Origin: Symbiodinium natans
Taxonomy: Eukaryota; Sar; Dinophyceae; Suessiales; Symbiodiniaceae
Assembly: GCA_905221605.1 (NCBI GenBank)
Contig: CAJNDS010002001.1
Span: 799,001-863,000 of the forward strand
DNA: 64,000 bases
Direction: 5' to 3'
Shown: piece after piece, positions 11,292 through 21,400 of the stretch
Layout of the letters: each line of letters starts with the position of its first letter
How positions within the stretch are numbered: the first letter of the stretch is position 1
Made by a program: the position numbers and the translations under genes
The notes under the pieces: model-generated
Seen by the model: only the letters and a program-made list of their open reading frames with translations
What the model was told of the DNA's origin: nothing
Database searches by the model: none

Positions 11292-11379
11292 CTTCAATGG
11301 CCAAATGTCCAACTGCACATTCAGGGCCGCCGTATCGGTCGCCATGCTCAGCGGCAAGCATGCCAGCCTTGGCCCAAAA
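11292..11379 (-). CDS. Internal exon, large CH/HEAT gene (inferred)
   Basis: 88-nt exon in phase 0 after CTCCAG, ending before a GT donor. It reads FWAKAGMLAAEHGDRYGGPE followed by CAVGHLAIE. The protein-like composition and paired splice sites support it. No family is recognised. Between 11,380 and 12,957 there may be further exons of the same gene (for instance one reading VKNYIFVAALDPVLHA near 12,700-12,749), but phases could not be reconciled. Confidence 0.5.
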
Positions 11380-12957
11380 CTGGAGGAGGTGCTCCTCAGA
11401 CCTCTTAAGGGATCCTAAACCTTGGGTCTTTGTCAGAGCTTCTGGGGCTCCACATCGACATGCGCTGTGTGTCGTCCGTGTGGTTCGTGCGGCGCGTGTC
11501 GTGTTGGCATACATTTCGCCGCATGGACATGCTTGAAAGATTTAAATCTATTGGAAAAGAAGCACAAGCTTCACAAGGCTTATTCAGTGGTGTGGCGGGC
11601 CTCTCCATTTTGCTTGTGGCATGATGCCTTGTAGCACGCATGAAAGCCTCATTTCCGTATTCTGACTTGGGGGAGGGGTGGCGGGGGGAGGGGAACCTGC
11701 ACGAAGCTCGGGGAGGCACATCCCGCAAATGCCACAAACCTCGACAGCCCTCTCAGTTGAACTGGGCGACAAAACTTTGAAGGCCCGCATGGCTACCAAT
11801 CACTGCAGTCACTTTTGCAGATGCTTCGAGCCAGAACTGGATTCGGCACTCGGCCGAACGGTCGAATGGTTCCCGGGATTCAAGGGCTCTAGGGCGCAAG
11901 TTCTTCGGAGGTCAAATGCAACGTAGTATAAGCTCTCCCTGGTTTTTGGTAGAGATCCTCCTGCAGCACAAGTGGACGTGCACTTCCACTGGCCCCCTGA
12001 ACCTGATGTCCCAAACCCACAAAAATTTTTGCAGAAGCCCGATGTGAAACTGAAATGCACCCAAAGCCCAAAGCTTCTGCAAAGCAGATCCAGAAAGACG
12101 AATACTTAGGCCGTGCACAGCAAATTCCTGAGGCGTCGCATTTCACAGTAAGTCGCAAGCACAACTTAACACCCCCAAGCCCCCTGAAGCCATCAACCCA
12201 AATCGAGCATGCCTTAACCCAAGTTCCGGCCCCGTATCGGTCTCGGCCTCAAAGCCAGTGATTGAGGGCGGCAGAGCCAAAACCTCCGAATGACCTCATT
12301 CTGTCAGATTCGGTTGGTGTTGTCGAGGTGTTGTCTAATTCAGGGGAAAGGCGCTGACGGCCCTGAGGGGTTTCGATCCGTCTCGACTGCCCAACAAAAG
12401 TCAAAGAAGCTTGCAGAAACTCCCCGCAACCCAAACGATGACTCTTTGGAAGCTGAAGGGTTGATTCAGTCGCTTGCAGCTATGGGGCCTTTCGGTTTCT
12501 GGGCCTACGACACGCTTCGGGCTTCGAGGGAGCGGTGGTCTGCACTGTCGAGGCATGCCAGCGCACTGCTTCTTTCTTGAATGGGTCGTTCCAAGAACCA
12601 CATGCTGTCCCCCCCCCCCCCAGAACTTCCCAGAACCCTTGCGGTGGCTTCGGCTCTTCCTGCTAGAACTCGCGCCCTGAGCTGATGACGTCCACTGCCC
12701 CTGCATGCAACACCGGATCCAAAGCAGCCACGAAGATGTAGTTTTTGACCTGCGACTCGGTGGAAACGTTGTGGACAATGGCCCGTCGGTAATTTTTCTG
12801 CAGATTCCGTGATTGCTCGAATTTTTTTGGGGCCCTGAGAGGCAAAGGTTTGCACAAGCCCAAGGCTCATGCGAACAAAGAACGCCCCCTGAAGCCCAAC
12901 CCCCCAAATCAAGCCGACATGAAGAAGTAGGCCATGAGCAAACCTCAAGCCACACAC

Positions 12958-13303
12958 TCAAGATGTGCGTGGCATAGAAAGGGACGGTACAGAAACTGAT
13001 CACTCAGCATGTAGCCTCCAAACTGCGATGGAAGGACAGAACGCAATTTCCGGCACAGTGCTGGTTCATCCCGAAAACACGGCATGTGAGATGCCGGGGG
13101 TTTCCGAGAAAGGGGTACCCTGTTTGGGGGGGGGGTCCCTTTAAAGGGACATTCTATTTGGGGTATAAAAGGGGTACCCCTATTTTGGGAAATACCCATG
13201 TAGCACAAAACTGAAAATCTCAACCGCACCGGACCTTCTCAAAGATCGCAAGCCAAGCGTTGTCGATGTCGACATCTGGCGTTGGCAGGCATGAAGTTAG
13301 CAC
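12958..13303 (-). CDS. Two exons of the large CH/HEAT gene
   Basis: Exon 13303-13235 (69 nt, phase 0 to 0, GT donor) reads VLTSCLPTPDVDIDNAWLAI then FEK. Exon 13022-12958 (65 nt, acceptor GCAG, GT donor) reads FGGYMLSDQFLYRPFLCHAH then L. The phases join exactly to give ...NAWLAIFEKFGGYMLSDQF. Helical, HEAT-like in character; function not recognised. The AG at the second acceptor is followed by T rather than G. Confidence 0.62.
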
Positions 13304-13623
13304 CTCGTCGCAGGGCGCCGCGTGGCCGCTTCGGGCATGAAGCATCATGTGTATTCATCCTTGTGCTAAAAGCCATCACAACTCCTTACCACCAAGCCCT
13401 GATGAAAACTTGTCCTCAAGGCCTCTGGAAAACTTGCTTCGCATCTCAAGAGCCCTCGACCTCCTAAACTCACCGCCATGGTTGACAAACACGTGGCGAA
13501 CCGCACCCAGCCCAAAGCTTCAAAGCCCTCAACTTTTGTACTATAAAACACGCTTTAAATATGCCACGCCTCACCCTCTCGACGCCCCATAACCTCGAAA
13601 CATCTTCTTCTTTGGCCTTTAAC

Positions 13624-13711
13624 GTTTGATCAGATGGGCCTCCAGGTGCTCCGGCTCGAAGTGGGGCAAGTTCTCGGCGGCGCAGTGATCGGCCAAGGTC
13701 CTGACTTTGCG
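13624..13711 (-). CDS. Exon of the large gene next to the retrotransposon
   Basis: 88-nt exon starting in phase 0, reading RKVRTLADHCAAENLPHFEP then EHLEAHLIK, with a GT donor at 13,623. Its 5' partner (22,845-22,952) ends in phase 0, so the two can be joined directly; the 8.2-kb copia element and its flanks would then be one intron. The retrotransposon begins only 144 bp upstream of this exon (higher coordinate). Confidence 0.65.
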
Positions 13712-13848
13712 CTCCGAGGTTTGGGAGTTTGTCTCAAGGTTTTTAGAGGGGGGGGGGAGGGGGAAAGGCCTTTGTGCGGTGTGGAGGAGGCTGTGCAACC
13801 TTTCGAAGGCCTAAACGACTGCAATGCGATGTAAGTAGGTATGAACTT

Positions 13849-13854
13849 CAGGTC
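13849..13854. repeat. Target-site duplication CAGGTC, left copy
   Basis: CAGGTC immediately precedes the 5' LTR and is repeated at 22,074-22,079 immediately after the 3' LTR. A 5-6 bp duplication is normal for Ty1/copia integrases. Confidence 0.88.
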
Positions 13855-14127
13855 TGTGAACGTCCCAAGGTCTGCTGATTGCTCTGGAACCTCTGCTGAT
13901 TGCGTTGTCACCTCTTGATCTCCGGGCTCATAGAGCTGGGGAGGGAGGGTTAAGGTGGCAGTCCTTAGAGGAACCTCTTGAGCCATAGCAGGCGCTGTGG
14001 ACAGCGCAGTGGGGAAGGAAAAGAAGAGCGAGGCCGCTCTACCATCGGATCCTCGAGGACGAGGAGTAGGCCAACATCGGGGCAAGGATCCAAATTGAGT
14101 AGGTCAACGTCGGGGCAAGGATCCAAA
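13855..14127 (+). repeat. 5' LTR of copia element (273 bp)
   Basis: Begins TGTGAACGTCCCAAGG and ends GGCAAGGATCCAAA; matches 21,801-22,073 base for base by eye. The copia promoter would be here. It contains two copies of GTCGGGGCAAGGATCCAAA-like sequence near its end. The LTR does not end in CA, so the usual TG...CA rule is only half met. Confidence 0.92.
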
Positions 14128-14128
14128 T

Positions 14129-14140
14129 TGGTAGCGGAGC
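14129..14140 (+). promoter_or_regulatory. Primer binding site of the copia element
   Basis: TGGTAGCGGAGC begins one base after the 5' LTR. TGGTA next to the LTR pairs with a tRNA 3' end ...TACCA, as in copia elements primed by initiator methionine tRNA. One mismatch to the common TGGTAGCAGAG sequence is seen. The tRNA identity is inferred. Confidence 0.7.
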
Positions 14141-14222
14141 GCCTGGACCCCCGCTTTGTGGAGCGAAAGGGGTGGCGCGTCCGTGATCCAAGGAGGTGAG
14201 CCCAAGAAGATCAGACCGGCAG

Positions 14223-15071
14223 ATGCCGACGGAATCAAGTGAACATGGTGGTGGTGCTTCAAGTAGCACCGAGGAGTCCAGCAGGGGCATATGGAATCTC
14301 CTGCCAAGTTTTGATCCTGCAGCGGACGATCCCAGAGAGTACAAGGACAAGGTCATCTTCTTGCATCAAGTTTGCCCGGCCAAAGACCGATCGATGTTGG
14401 CACCGAGGCTAGCGCTTCTATGCAAAGGAACAGCCTGGAGCCAAGTGAAGGCACTCGATGCAACGAAGCTGACAGACCCTGAGCAAGGCATCCAAGTACT
14501 CCTGAAAGCATTGTCCTCGTGGGATGAGGCAGCAGAGCTGCAGACGTACGAGAAGTTCGAGAAGGCCATCTACAGAACCACCCAGAAGATGGATGAAACG
14601 ACCATGTCTTTCGTGAATCGCCTCTCGGTGGCATTTCACGAGCTTGGCGACGCTGTCACAATGAAGGAGTTCAAGGCCTTCATCCTGCTACGCCAAAGCT
14701 ACTTGACGACAGAGGACAAGAGGAAAGTGATCACACTTAGTGGCGGCACGATGGAAGCTGAGAAGATCGAGAATGCAATGCGGACTCTGTCTACAAAGAT
14801 CTTGACTTCTTCCAGCGAGGGCAAGAAGAAGATCTATCCGGCGAACTTTGTGGAGACAGAGGAGACGGACGAAGCCCACTTCATGGAGGAAGACTACGAC
14901 GAGGACCAGATGCTCGTGTACTTTGCGGAGTTGGGGGATGAAGACGCCGTGTTCATCACCGAGTACGAAGACAGCATCAACGAAATAATCCAAGACATGC
15001 CAGAACTGGCAAGTTGTTTCTCAGCATATGCTGCTGCGCGCCAACGCCTGCGAGATCGAGCAAAGTCTTGA
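14223..15071 (+). CDS. gag: Copia Gag (capsid) open frame
   Basis: First ATG at 14,223. The frame runs 282 codons to TGA at 15,069. It is a helical, charged protein with an IWNLLPSFDP region near its start, followed by the tryptophan- and leucine-containing helices usual for copia Gag, and an acidic C-terminal part (residues about 215-260). Gag packages element RNA into virus-like particles. The nucleic-acid-binding zinc knuckle is in another frame, after 15,100. The gag frame still looks protein-like for about ten codons past the TGA, so the stop and the shift at the A4G4 run (about 15,090) look like two separate lesions rather than a designed end. Confidence 0.85.
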   Translation: MPTESSEHGGGASSSTEESSRGIWNLLPSFDPAADDPREYKDKVIFLHQVCPAKDRSMLAPRLALLCKGTAWSQVKALDATKLTDPEQGIQVLLKALSSWDEAAELQTYEKFEKAIYRTTQKMDETTMSFVNRLSVAFHELGDAVTMKEFKAFILLRQSYLTTEDKRKVITLSGGTMEAEKIENAMRTLSTKILTSSSEGKKKIYPANFVETEETDEAHFMEEDYDEDQMLVYFAELGDEDAVFITEYEDSINEIIQDMPELASCFSAYAAARQRLRDRAKS

Positions 15072-18000
15072 GGGTTTTGGCCTCCCCGAAAAGGGGAAGG
15101 GCAAAGGAGGAGGAAAGAAGGGCGGTCGATTTGGCAGTCACAAGAAGTCGTTGGCTGAGCGCATCGCGGGAAGCCATTGCAGACTGTGCGGGCAACGAGG
15201 GCATTGGCGCCTCGAGTGTCCGACGCGGTCTTCCAGTAGTTCCGGAGCAGGGCCTGGAAATGAGGTGAACAACTTTGCCATGATGATGACCGACATAGCG
15301 GAGGACAACGTGGAGGTCAGAGATGCCGCCGAGATTCTCGAGCGGCCCCTTCCCTTCAGCACCATCGGGCTCGAGGAGCACCTCAAGAAGGGCGACATGG
15401 TAGAGAAGAGCACGTCCCCAAGACCCGACCTCAGCTCACCAATTAGCATGCAATCAGAGTTAATGTTCTTTGGGCAGCATGAATATCTTGTTGACCCGAA
15501 CTGCTTCCGAGCAGAAGGTGTCAAGCTCAGACTCCAGAGTCGCTTGCTTCAGCTATGTAAGCCTAGGCTGAGGGCTGATGACCATTGTGAAAGGGCTTTA
15601 GTGACCGTTAGGGCAGAGGCTGCTATCCTTGACACCGGCGCCAGCAGAACGGTGGTTGGAAAATCGAGCTTTAGTCGATTCACTGAGCAGTTACCTGCAA
15701 GCACACGTGCGCAGATTCGCATGGCTGATTCTCAGGTAGTATTTCGGTTTGGCAACAATGGAACCCTAGCAAGCCTTAAGACCGCATACATCCCTTTTGG
15801 AAAGCATCAGATGTTTGCTGTGGAAATTGTTGCCGGCCAAACGCCGTTCCTGATTTCAAATGCATTCTTGCGACAAATTAAGAGCCACCTGAACTTTGAA
15901 ACCAATACCCTCTGGATTCCACAGTGGCAAAAAGAAATTCCCCTGAACGTAGGCGAAAAAGGGCTGTATCTAATCGATGTTCGTGAGCTCTTGGGGCTTC
16001 AAACGGCAGACGTCTTGGTTGCGACCGAGGGATTGAGTGAAACAACAGATGCTCCAAACTTCCAGCAGTTTTTCGGTCCTCAACTTCGAATCGGAGCGCA
16101 TGAACATGACCGACGTTACCCAGATACTCGACCTCGCGTTGACTGGGAAGGAGGACAGCGACTTGAACCTGAACATTCTGGACGACAAGCCGGTGATGAA
16201 ACCAGTCGGGGTAAGTTCGCTACGCGATTGGGGGACTTTCGTTCTCGAATCCGGGAAGCACCGCGGAAAGACCTTCCTGGCAGCGGTCGAACAAGATCCC
16301 GGCCATGGACGTTATATCGCCAACCGGTCTCTCACCGAGAAGTCTTTGAAAAGCTTCCAGGAGTTCATCCGAGCCTTGACGCGGGCGCAAAAGAGTGCCT
16401 ACAGCCCAGGAACATCATTGATGACCTCGCCGACGCCCAAGTCCGAGGACCTGAACCACTTCGAGACTCACAAGGTCATCGGGACAAAGAGCCAGGGGTC
16501 CATGAGCTCGGCCAGGAAGCAAGAACCGGTCATTCCGCAGACGCAGGGCATGATGTCGAGCGGCAACAAGGGGACATGCAAAAGGAGTCCGTCATGGGAC
16601 CTGATCCAAGAAGAAGAGACGCCGGTGATCCCGATGCAGCAAGATGTGAGCCCCGAAACGATCAGTCAACTCGAGGCGCAGATTGCAGCGTTGCAGCGAG
16701 ACTTGGGCCGTGCCAAGCAGCCGCAGTCTCCGTAAGCCCGCCAGGTGAGCCAGAAGTGGCTACGACGGCCACAGACGAGGGATCCTCCCCTTTGTCTCCG
16801 GAGCAGTTAAATATGATAGTGCAGCAGATCGATGCGATTTGTGAACTGTGTGAAGAAGGCCTCCGCGAGACCAGTAGAACCTGTCGCGATCCCCAGGGCC
16901 CTAAGCGGTCTTCGCAGATCTCAAACAGCAAGACATTCCTGGAAGTTAGCGTAGGAGGGCCTGGTACCATAGGCCGTTATGTGTGTGTTCTAGGAGGCGA
17001 AGGAAAGATGATCGAGCTGTCGGCCAGAGATCTTTGCGATGCCAGTTACGAAGACAAATTGTGGCAAATGATCGATGTGTGGAAGCCGCGTCATGTGTGG
17101 GTGAATGTAACTAGTTCAGGGATGTCCAAGAAAACACGGGAATTGGTTTTGAGGTTATGTTCCGATCTCTATTCTATTCAGGTTGCTAGGGGAGGGCATT
17201 TTCATGTACTGTCTGACCTGAGGGTCAATTGGGATGAAGTTGAGTGCGCTGCAGAAATGCTAGCCGGCACCCTCATCACCCAGTATGATCTAGGTCACGT
17301 TCCCAAGCCAGCCCGACTACAAGGCAACAACTTTCTCCGACAGAAGGGCACTGTTCGCATCACGTCCCAGGTTCTTCATGCGAAACTAGATCATAGATAC
17401 ATTCGGTATGATCAAAAGGGTAGCAGTCTTCATGGTACTGCGCTCTGCGAGAAGTATCGAACGTATGTTGAGGGTTTGGCAAAGAACGTAGCTAAATATG
17501 TGGTTGCCCTTGGTTCTGAAAGGCCCCTTTTGAGAGAAGAATTTTGCTGTCATCTAGACGACAAAAGAGATGCAGATAAGCTCGACATAGTGCCCGAACA
17601 AATCCTTAAGCGACGGAGGCGGTATACTTTCAAACAGGCCCCCCGAGAAAATGAGTATGGGAGGAGTAGCGCAACCTGGCATGTCGTCTTTCGAACACTG
17701 AATGCTAGAGTTCCCAAAGGAGGCAACCATATTATTCCCCCGGAAGATGGCCTGATTGAAAGTATACAGGCTCTGGTTCCTGACATGAGGGTACACCATG
17801 CCGAAGCTTGTCGAGGGGTCAACAGACTTAGGGTGCCGATCGGAAAGTATGATCCTAAGTTAATTTCTCATCGCTTCACGATTGTCATCAACCGAAACAC
17901 CGGAGAGGTCGAACCCGACACAAGCATCGAACATTGGGCCTCATTGCCCAAGTATAAGCAAAATCGAGCAGGGAAACCGGCCAAAATGGCACTCACGGTG

Positions 18001-18420
18001 TATGGTTGTGTACCCCGCGAGACACCGGTGGAACCCCCGTCATCTGATGTCATGATGCCCAACACCACGTCCGATGTCATGATGCCCGAAACCACAGTTT
18101 CCAGCACCGAGTCCCGTCGCCTTGAGCCTAAACTCGCGTGGGGTCCTCCGCCAGTCGCAAATCATGGCCCCGGGTTTAGCCGACTGTCGGCGCAGGAACA
18201 AAGTGAAATGCGACAGCTTCACCATAACTTGGGTCACCCGGATCCGCAAAAGTTTATGCGCTACCCAAGCAGGGAGGGGCTGGCCCGGAAGTCCTTAAAG
18301 CAGCTTTGGATTTTCAATGTGATGCTTGCACGGAGTCACGCAAGGGGTTTAACGCCGCACGGCCATCCGCCATTCACGAAAATATTGCATTCAACACGAA
18401 GGTGGGCATGGATTTGGTGA
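15028..18420 (+). CDS. Copia polyprotein part 1: zinc knuckle, protease, linker, pre-integrase
   Basis: An open frame of 1,130 codons, +1 relative to gag. Near the start a CX2CX4HX4C zinc knuckle (CRLCGQRGHWRLEC, 15,178-15,219) marks the end of Gag. A retroviral-type aspartic protease follows with its DTGAS catalytic triad at 15,631-15,645. About residues 345-570 of this frame are proline/arginine-rich nonsense, because the true frame there is +1 (see 16,037-16,735). After 16,740 the sequence is sensible again and ends with the pre-integrase zinc-binding start (HHNLGHP, 18,220-18,240), after which the frame is lost. Confidence 0.8.
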   Translation: MLLRANACEIEQSLEGFGLPEKGKGKGGGKKGGRFGSHKKSLAERIAGSHCRLCGQRGHWRLECPTRSSSSSGAGPGNEVNNFAMMMTDIAEDNVEVRDAAEILERPLPFSTIGLEEHLKKGDMVEKSTSPRPDLSSPISMQSELMFFGQHEYLVDPNCFRAEGVKLRLQSRLLQLCKPRLRADDHCERALVTVRAEAAILDTGASRTVVGKSSFSRFTEQLPASTRAQIRMADSQVVFRFGNNGTLASLKTAYIPFGKHQMFAVEIVAGQTPFLISNAFLRQIKSHLNFETNTLWIPQWQKEIPLNVGEKGLYLIDVRELLGLQTADVLVATEGLSETTDAPNFQQFFGPQLRIGAHEHDRRYPDTRPRVDWEGGQRLEPEHSGRQAGDETSRGKFATRLGDFRSRIREAPRKDLPGSGRTRSRPWTLYRQPVSHREVFEKLPGVHPSLDAGAKECLQPRNIIDDLADAQVRGPEPLRDSQGHRDKEPGVHELGQEARTGHSADAGHDVERQQGDMQKESVMGPDPRRRDAGDPDAARCEPRNDQSTRGADCSVAARLGPCQAAAVSVSPPGEPEVATTATDEGSSPLSPEQLNMIVQQIDAICELCEEGLRETSRTCRDPQGPKRSSQISNSKTFLEVSVGGPGTIGRYVCVLGGEGKMIELSARDLCDASYEDKLWQMIDVWKPRHVWVNVTSSGMSKKTRELVLRLCSDLYSIQVARGGHFHVLSDLRVNWDEVECAAEMLAGTLITQYDLGHVPKPARLQGNNFLRQKGTVRITSQVLHAKLDHRYIRYDQKGSSLHGTALCEKYRTYVEGLAKNVAKYVVALGSERPLLREEFCCHLDDKRDADKLDIVPEQILKRRRRYTFKQAPRENEYGRSSATWHVVFRTLNARVPKGGNHIIPPEDGLIESIQALVPDMRVHHAEACRGVNRLRVPIGKYDPKLISHRFTIVINRNTGEVEPDTSIEHWASLPKYKQNRAGKPAKMALTVYGCVPRETPVEPPSSDVMMPNTTSDVMMPETTVSSTESRRLEPKLAWGPPPVANHGPGFSRLSAQEQSEMRQLHHNLGHPDPQKFMRYPSREGLARKSLKQLWIFNVMLARSHARGLTPHGHPPFTKILHSTRRWAWIW
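16037..16735 (+). CDS. Displaced reading frame inside the copia polyprotein
   Basis: In the frame +1 to the surrounding polyprotein, about 220 codons read like protein (for example WGTFVLESGKHRGKTF, then a Q/S-rich linker) until TAA at 16,733. The switch in is next to TTTTT at 16,069-16,073; the switch out is near 16,700-16,735. The GKHRGKTF-like segment is typical of a spacer between protease and integrase in protist copia elements (recalled, not checked). I read it as one polyprotein with a compensating pair of indels, not as an overlapping gene. Confidence 0.65.
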   Translation: MKQQMLQTSSSFSVLNFESERMNMTDVTQILDLALTGKEDSDLNLNILDDKPVMKPVGVSSLRDWGTFVLESGKHRGKTFLAAVEQDPGHGRYIANRSLTEKSLKSFQEFIRALTRAQKSAYSPGTSLMTSPTPKSEDLNHFETHKVIGTKSQGSMSSARKQEPVIPQTQGMMSSGNKGTCKRSPSWDLIQEEETPVIPMQQDVSPETISQLEAQIAALQRDLGRAKQPQSP

Positions 18421-21400
18421 CCTGGCGTAATGCTAAGGGAAGGGCGTTTCACTTTGTTCACTTCATTGATGAGGCTACACTGTTTCACATTGGGGTGGAG
18501 TGTGGTCCTGAGGCGGGAGGTTCCGGGGCAGAGGAAATCATTCGACATTTTGAGTCATGCTGGGTGACTTGGGCAGGGCCTCCCAGGGAGGTGTATGTTG
18601 ATCCGGGAGGGGAGTTCATCTCAGACGCCTGGGCGCTGCAAATGCAGGAAGCCGGAATTGTGGTACGCATGTCTGCTGGTGACAGTCATTGGCAGTTAGG
18701 ACGCTGTGAGATTCACGGGTGCACGGTAAAACGCATGTTGAGTCGCATGGATCTGGAGAAGGAAATCGGTAGTTCGGTGGAGTTTCAAGCTGCGCTACGA
18801 CAAGTTTTCAATGCTAAGAACAGTTTGTGTAGGGCAGACGGGTATACTCCCCAACAGTCAGTGCTTGGAGTATCATGTCGACTGCCTGGGTCGCTCCTCT
18901 CAGACAGTGATGCAGCGGCGCATGCTCTGGCTGAAAGCCAGACACCGGAGGGAGAACGCTTCCTGGAAACTCTTCGTTTGCGAGAAAGCGCTCGCAGAGC
19001 ATTCATCCAGGTGGACAACAGTTCCAGCTTCAGGAGAGCACTGCTTCGACGGACCCGACCATCCCGGATGGACTGGGAAGTCGGCGATATGGTGCTCTAC
19101 TGGAGGCGAAAAGGAGCAAACATGCGACGAGAACATGGGCGGTGGCATGGGCCTGCAGAGATCATTTCGATTGAAAAGCAGCGCGTCGTTTGGCTGAGTC
19201 ATGCTGGGCGGTTGATCCGTGCGAGTCCTGAGCAGATCAGGGCGGCGTCGCTCCGGGAGTGGCACTACATTCCAAAGAATGAGGACGGGATCTTGCTGGA
19301 CACCTTGAAGCCTTTGAAGGAGAAACTCAAGGGAGCCCCCCTCTTTGTAGACCTCGAGGGAGGAGAGAATCCTTCACTCGAAACCGCGTTAGAGGAGCTT
19401 TTGCCTGAAGAAACACCAGCGCCCGACATATCCTCAGAACCCGAAAGTGAAGCCCACGTGGAATCCAATCCTCCGAACGAGGGTCCCGAGGTAGATTCTC
19501 CCAGTATTTTTCCACCGCCGTTAAGTCCTGAAGAGCAAGAACGGCACGAACGCAGCCGGGAGATTCCTGTGCCTTCAAGCCCTGGGCCCTCAAGTGATGT
19601 AGAGTTCGGGGACGATGAGGACATGGATGATGCATTTCTGTGTGGGTCTGAAATGTGCTGGGAAATAGATGTCACCCCTCCTGAAACTTGGAATCTCCCG
19701 GAACAGGTCGATGAAGACATGATCTGTTTGGCTAGCGAGAGCCGCAAGAAGCGGGTGGAGGTTAAGCTAAGGGATCTGACTGTCAAGGATCAGAAGCGTT
19801 TTGCCGCTGCTAAACACAAGGAGGTTAGTGCCTGGCTCTCGCATAAAACTGTTCGCCAAATTGCCAAAGGCAGGATTCCGCAGCGAAACATCATGCGATG
19901 CAGGTGGATTTACACCTGGAAGACAGTTGATCCATCCAAACAGGATGCGGATGCGACAGATGGCAAGAAAGCAAAGGCGCGTCTCGTAGTTTTAGGCTTC
20001 GAAGATCCGGATTTGGATAGCGTGCCCAATGACGCACCGACACTAAGTAAAGATGGGCGTCAGTTGATCCTCCAGAAGATAAGTAGTAACCGTTGGCGCC
20101 TTTGCTCTTTTGACATTTCCACCGCATTTTTGCACGGCAAGGGTGATGGGAGACTTCTAGGGATACAAGCCCCGCCAGAGATTAAGGAAGCATTAGCTCT
20201 AGGCCCTGGGGATGATTGTGAACTCGTAGGAGGGGCATATGGGCGTATAGACGCACCGTATTTGTGGTATCAAGAGTTGCGAAAGGCACTTGTGGAACTC
20301 GGATTCCATCAATGTCCTCTAGACCCATGTGTCTTCTCATTGTCAAGTCAGGATGCAGGTGGGCAGTATCGTAGTCACGGGGCCCTAGGGATTCATGTAG
20401 ATGATGGAATCTGTGGAGGAGATGACGTGTTCCACGAAACTCTCGAGAAGCTTCGCAAGCGTTTCAGCTTTGGGTCTTTTGAAACGGGAAGTTTTGTGTT
20501 CACTGGGATCAAGCTTCACCAGTGGGATGATATGAGCATTGAAATGGACCAAAGAGATTATGTTGAGAGCATTGATCCCATAAATGTCCCAAGGGATAGG
20601 CGTAGGACACCAGATGCTCAGGTCACTGCTGAAGAAAAGCAGAGATACCGACAGCTCATCGGCAGTCTGCAGTACGCAGCAGTGCATACTAGGGCTGATT
20701 TGAGCGCAAAGGTTGGTGAACTGCAGTCTGCCGTGAACCAGGCTCGAGTATCTCACTTGCTTGAAGCCAACAGAGTGTTGCAGGAAGCAAAACAGCACCC
20801 TGTCTCACTGATGATCGTTCCGATAAACGAGGCAGATCTGACTTTCTGCGCTTTTTCAGACGCTTCGTTTGCTTCTAACCTGAAAACGAACGCTCATCAA
20901 GGGACAGTGATTTTCTCTACCAGTCCCGAACTCCTTGAGAACCACACTGCCTTAGTGTGTCCAGTAGCTTGGTCCTCCAAGAAGATCCCTAGAGTTGTTC
21001 GCAGTACCTTAGGCGCTGAGGCTATAGCGTTAAGCAATACGGTAGACCGTCTCTCTTGGATCCGCATTATGTGGGCCTGGCTAAAGGACCATCAAACTGA
21101 GTGGCATGATCCAGCAAAGGTCTTAGCCCATCAGCCCACCGCAGCCGCTGTAACCGACTGCAAGTCAGTATTTGATATTGTTACCAGAACTGCTACTCCA
21201 CAGTGCGAGGAGCATCGCACCACCATAGAGTGTCTGCTCATTCGACAGCGGATGAAGGAGAACTGTAAGCTCAGGTGGGTGGCGTCTGGGGCAATGTTAG
21301 CCGACTGCTTGACAAAAACTATGGATTCCAGTCGTCTGCGCGAATGTCTCCGTACAGGTAAGTACGCATTATACGACGAGGGAATGATCCTTAGGCAGCG

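Noticed and set aside
13630-14085. Minus-strand frame across the left LTR, also found at 21,738-22,031
   Set aside because: It is the antisense of the LTR, present twice only because the LTR is; no independent coding evidence.
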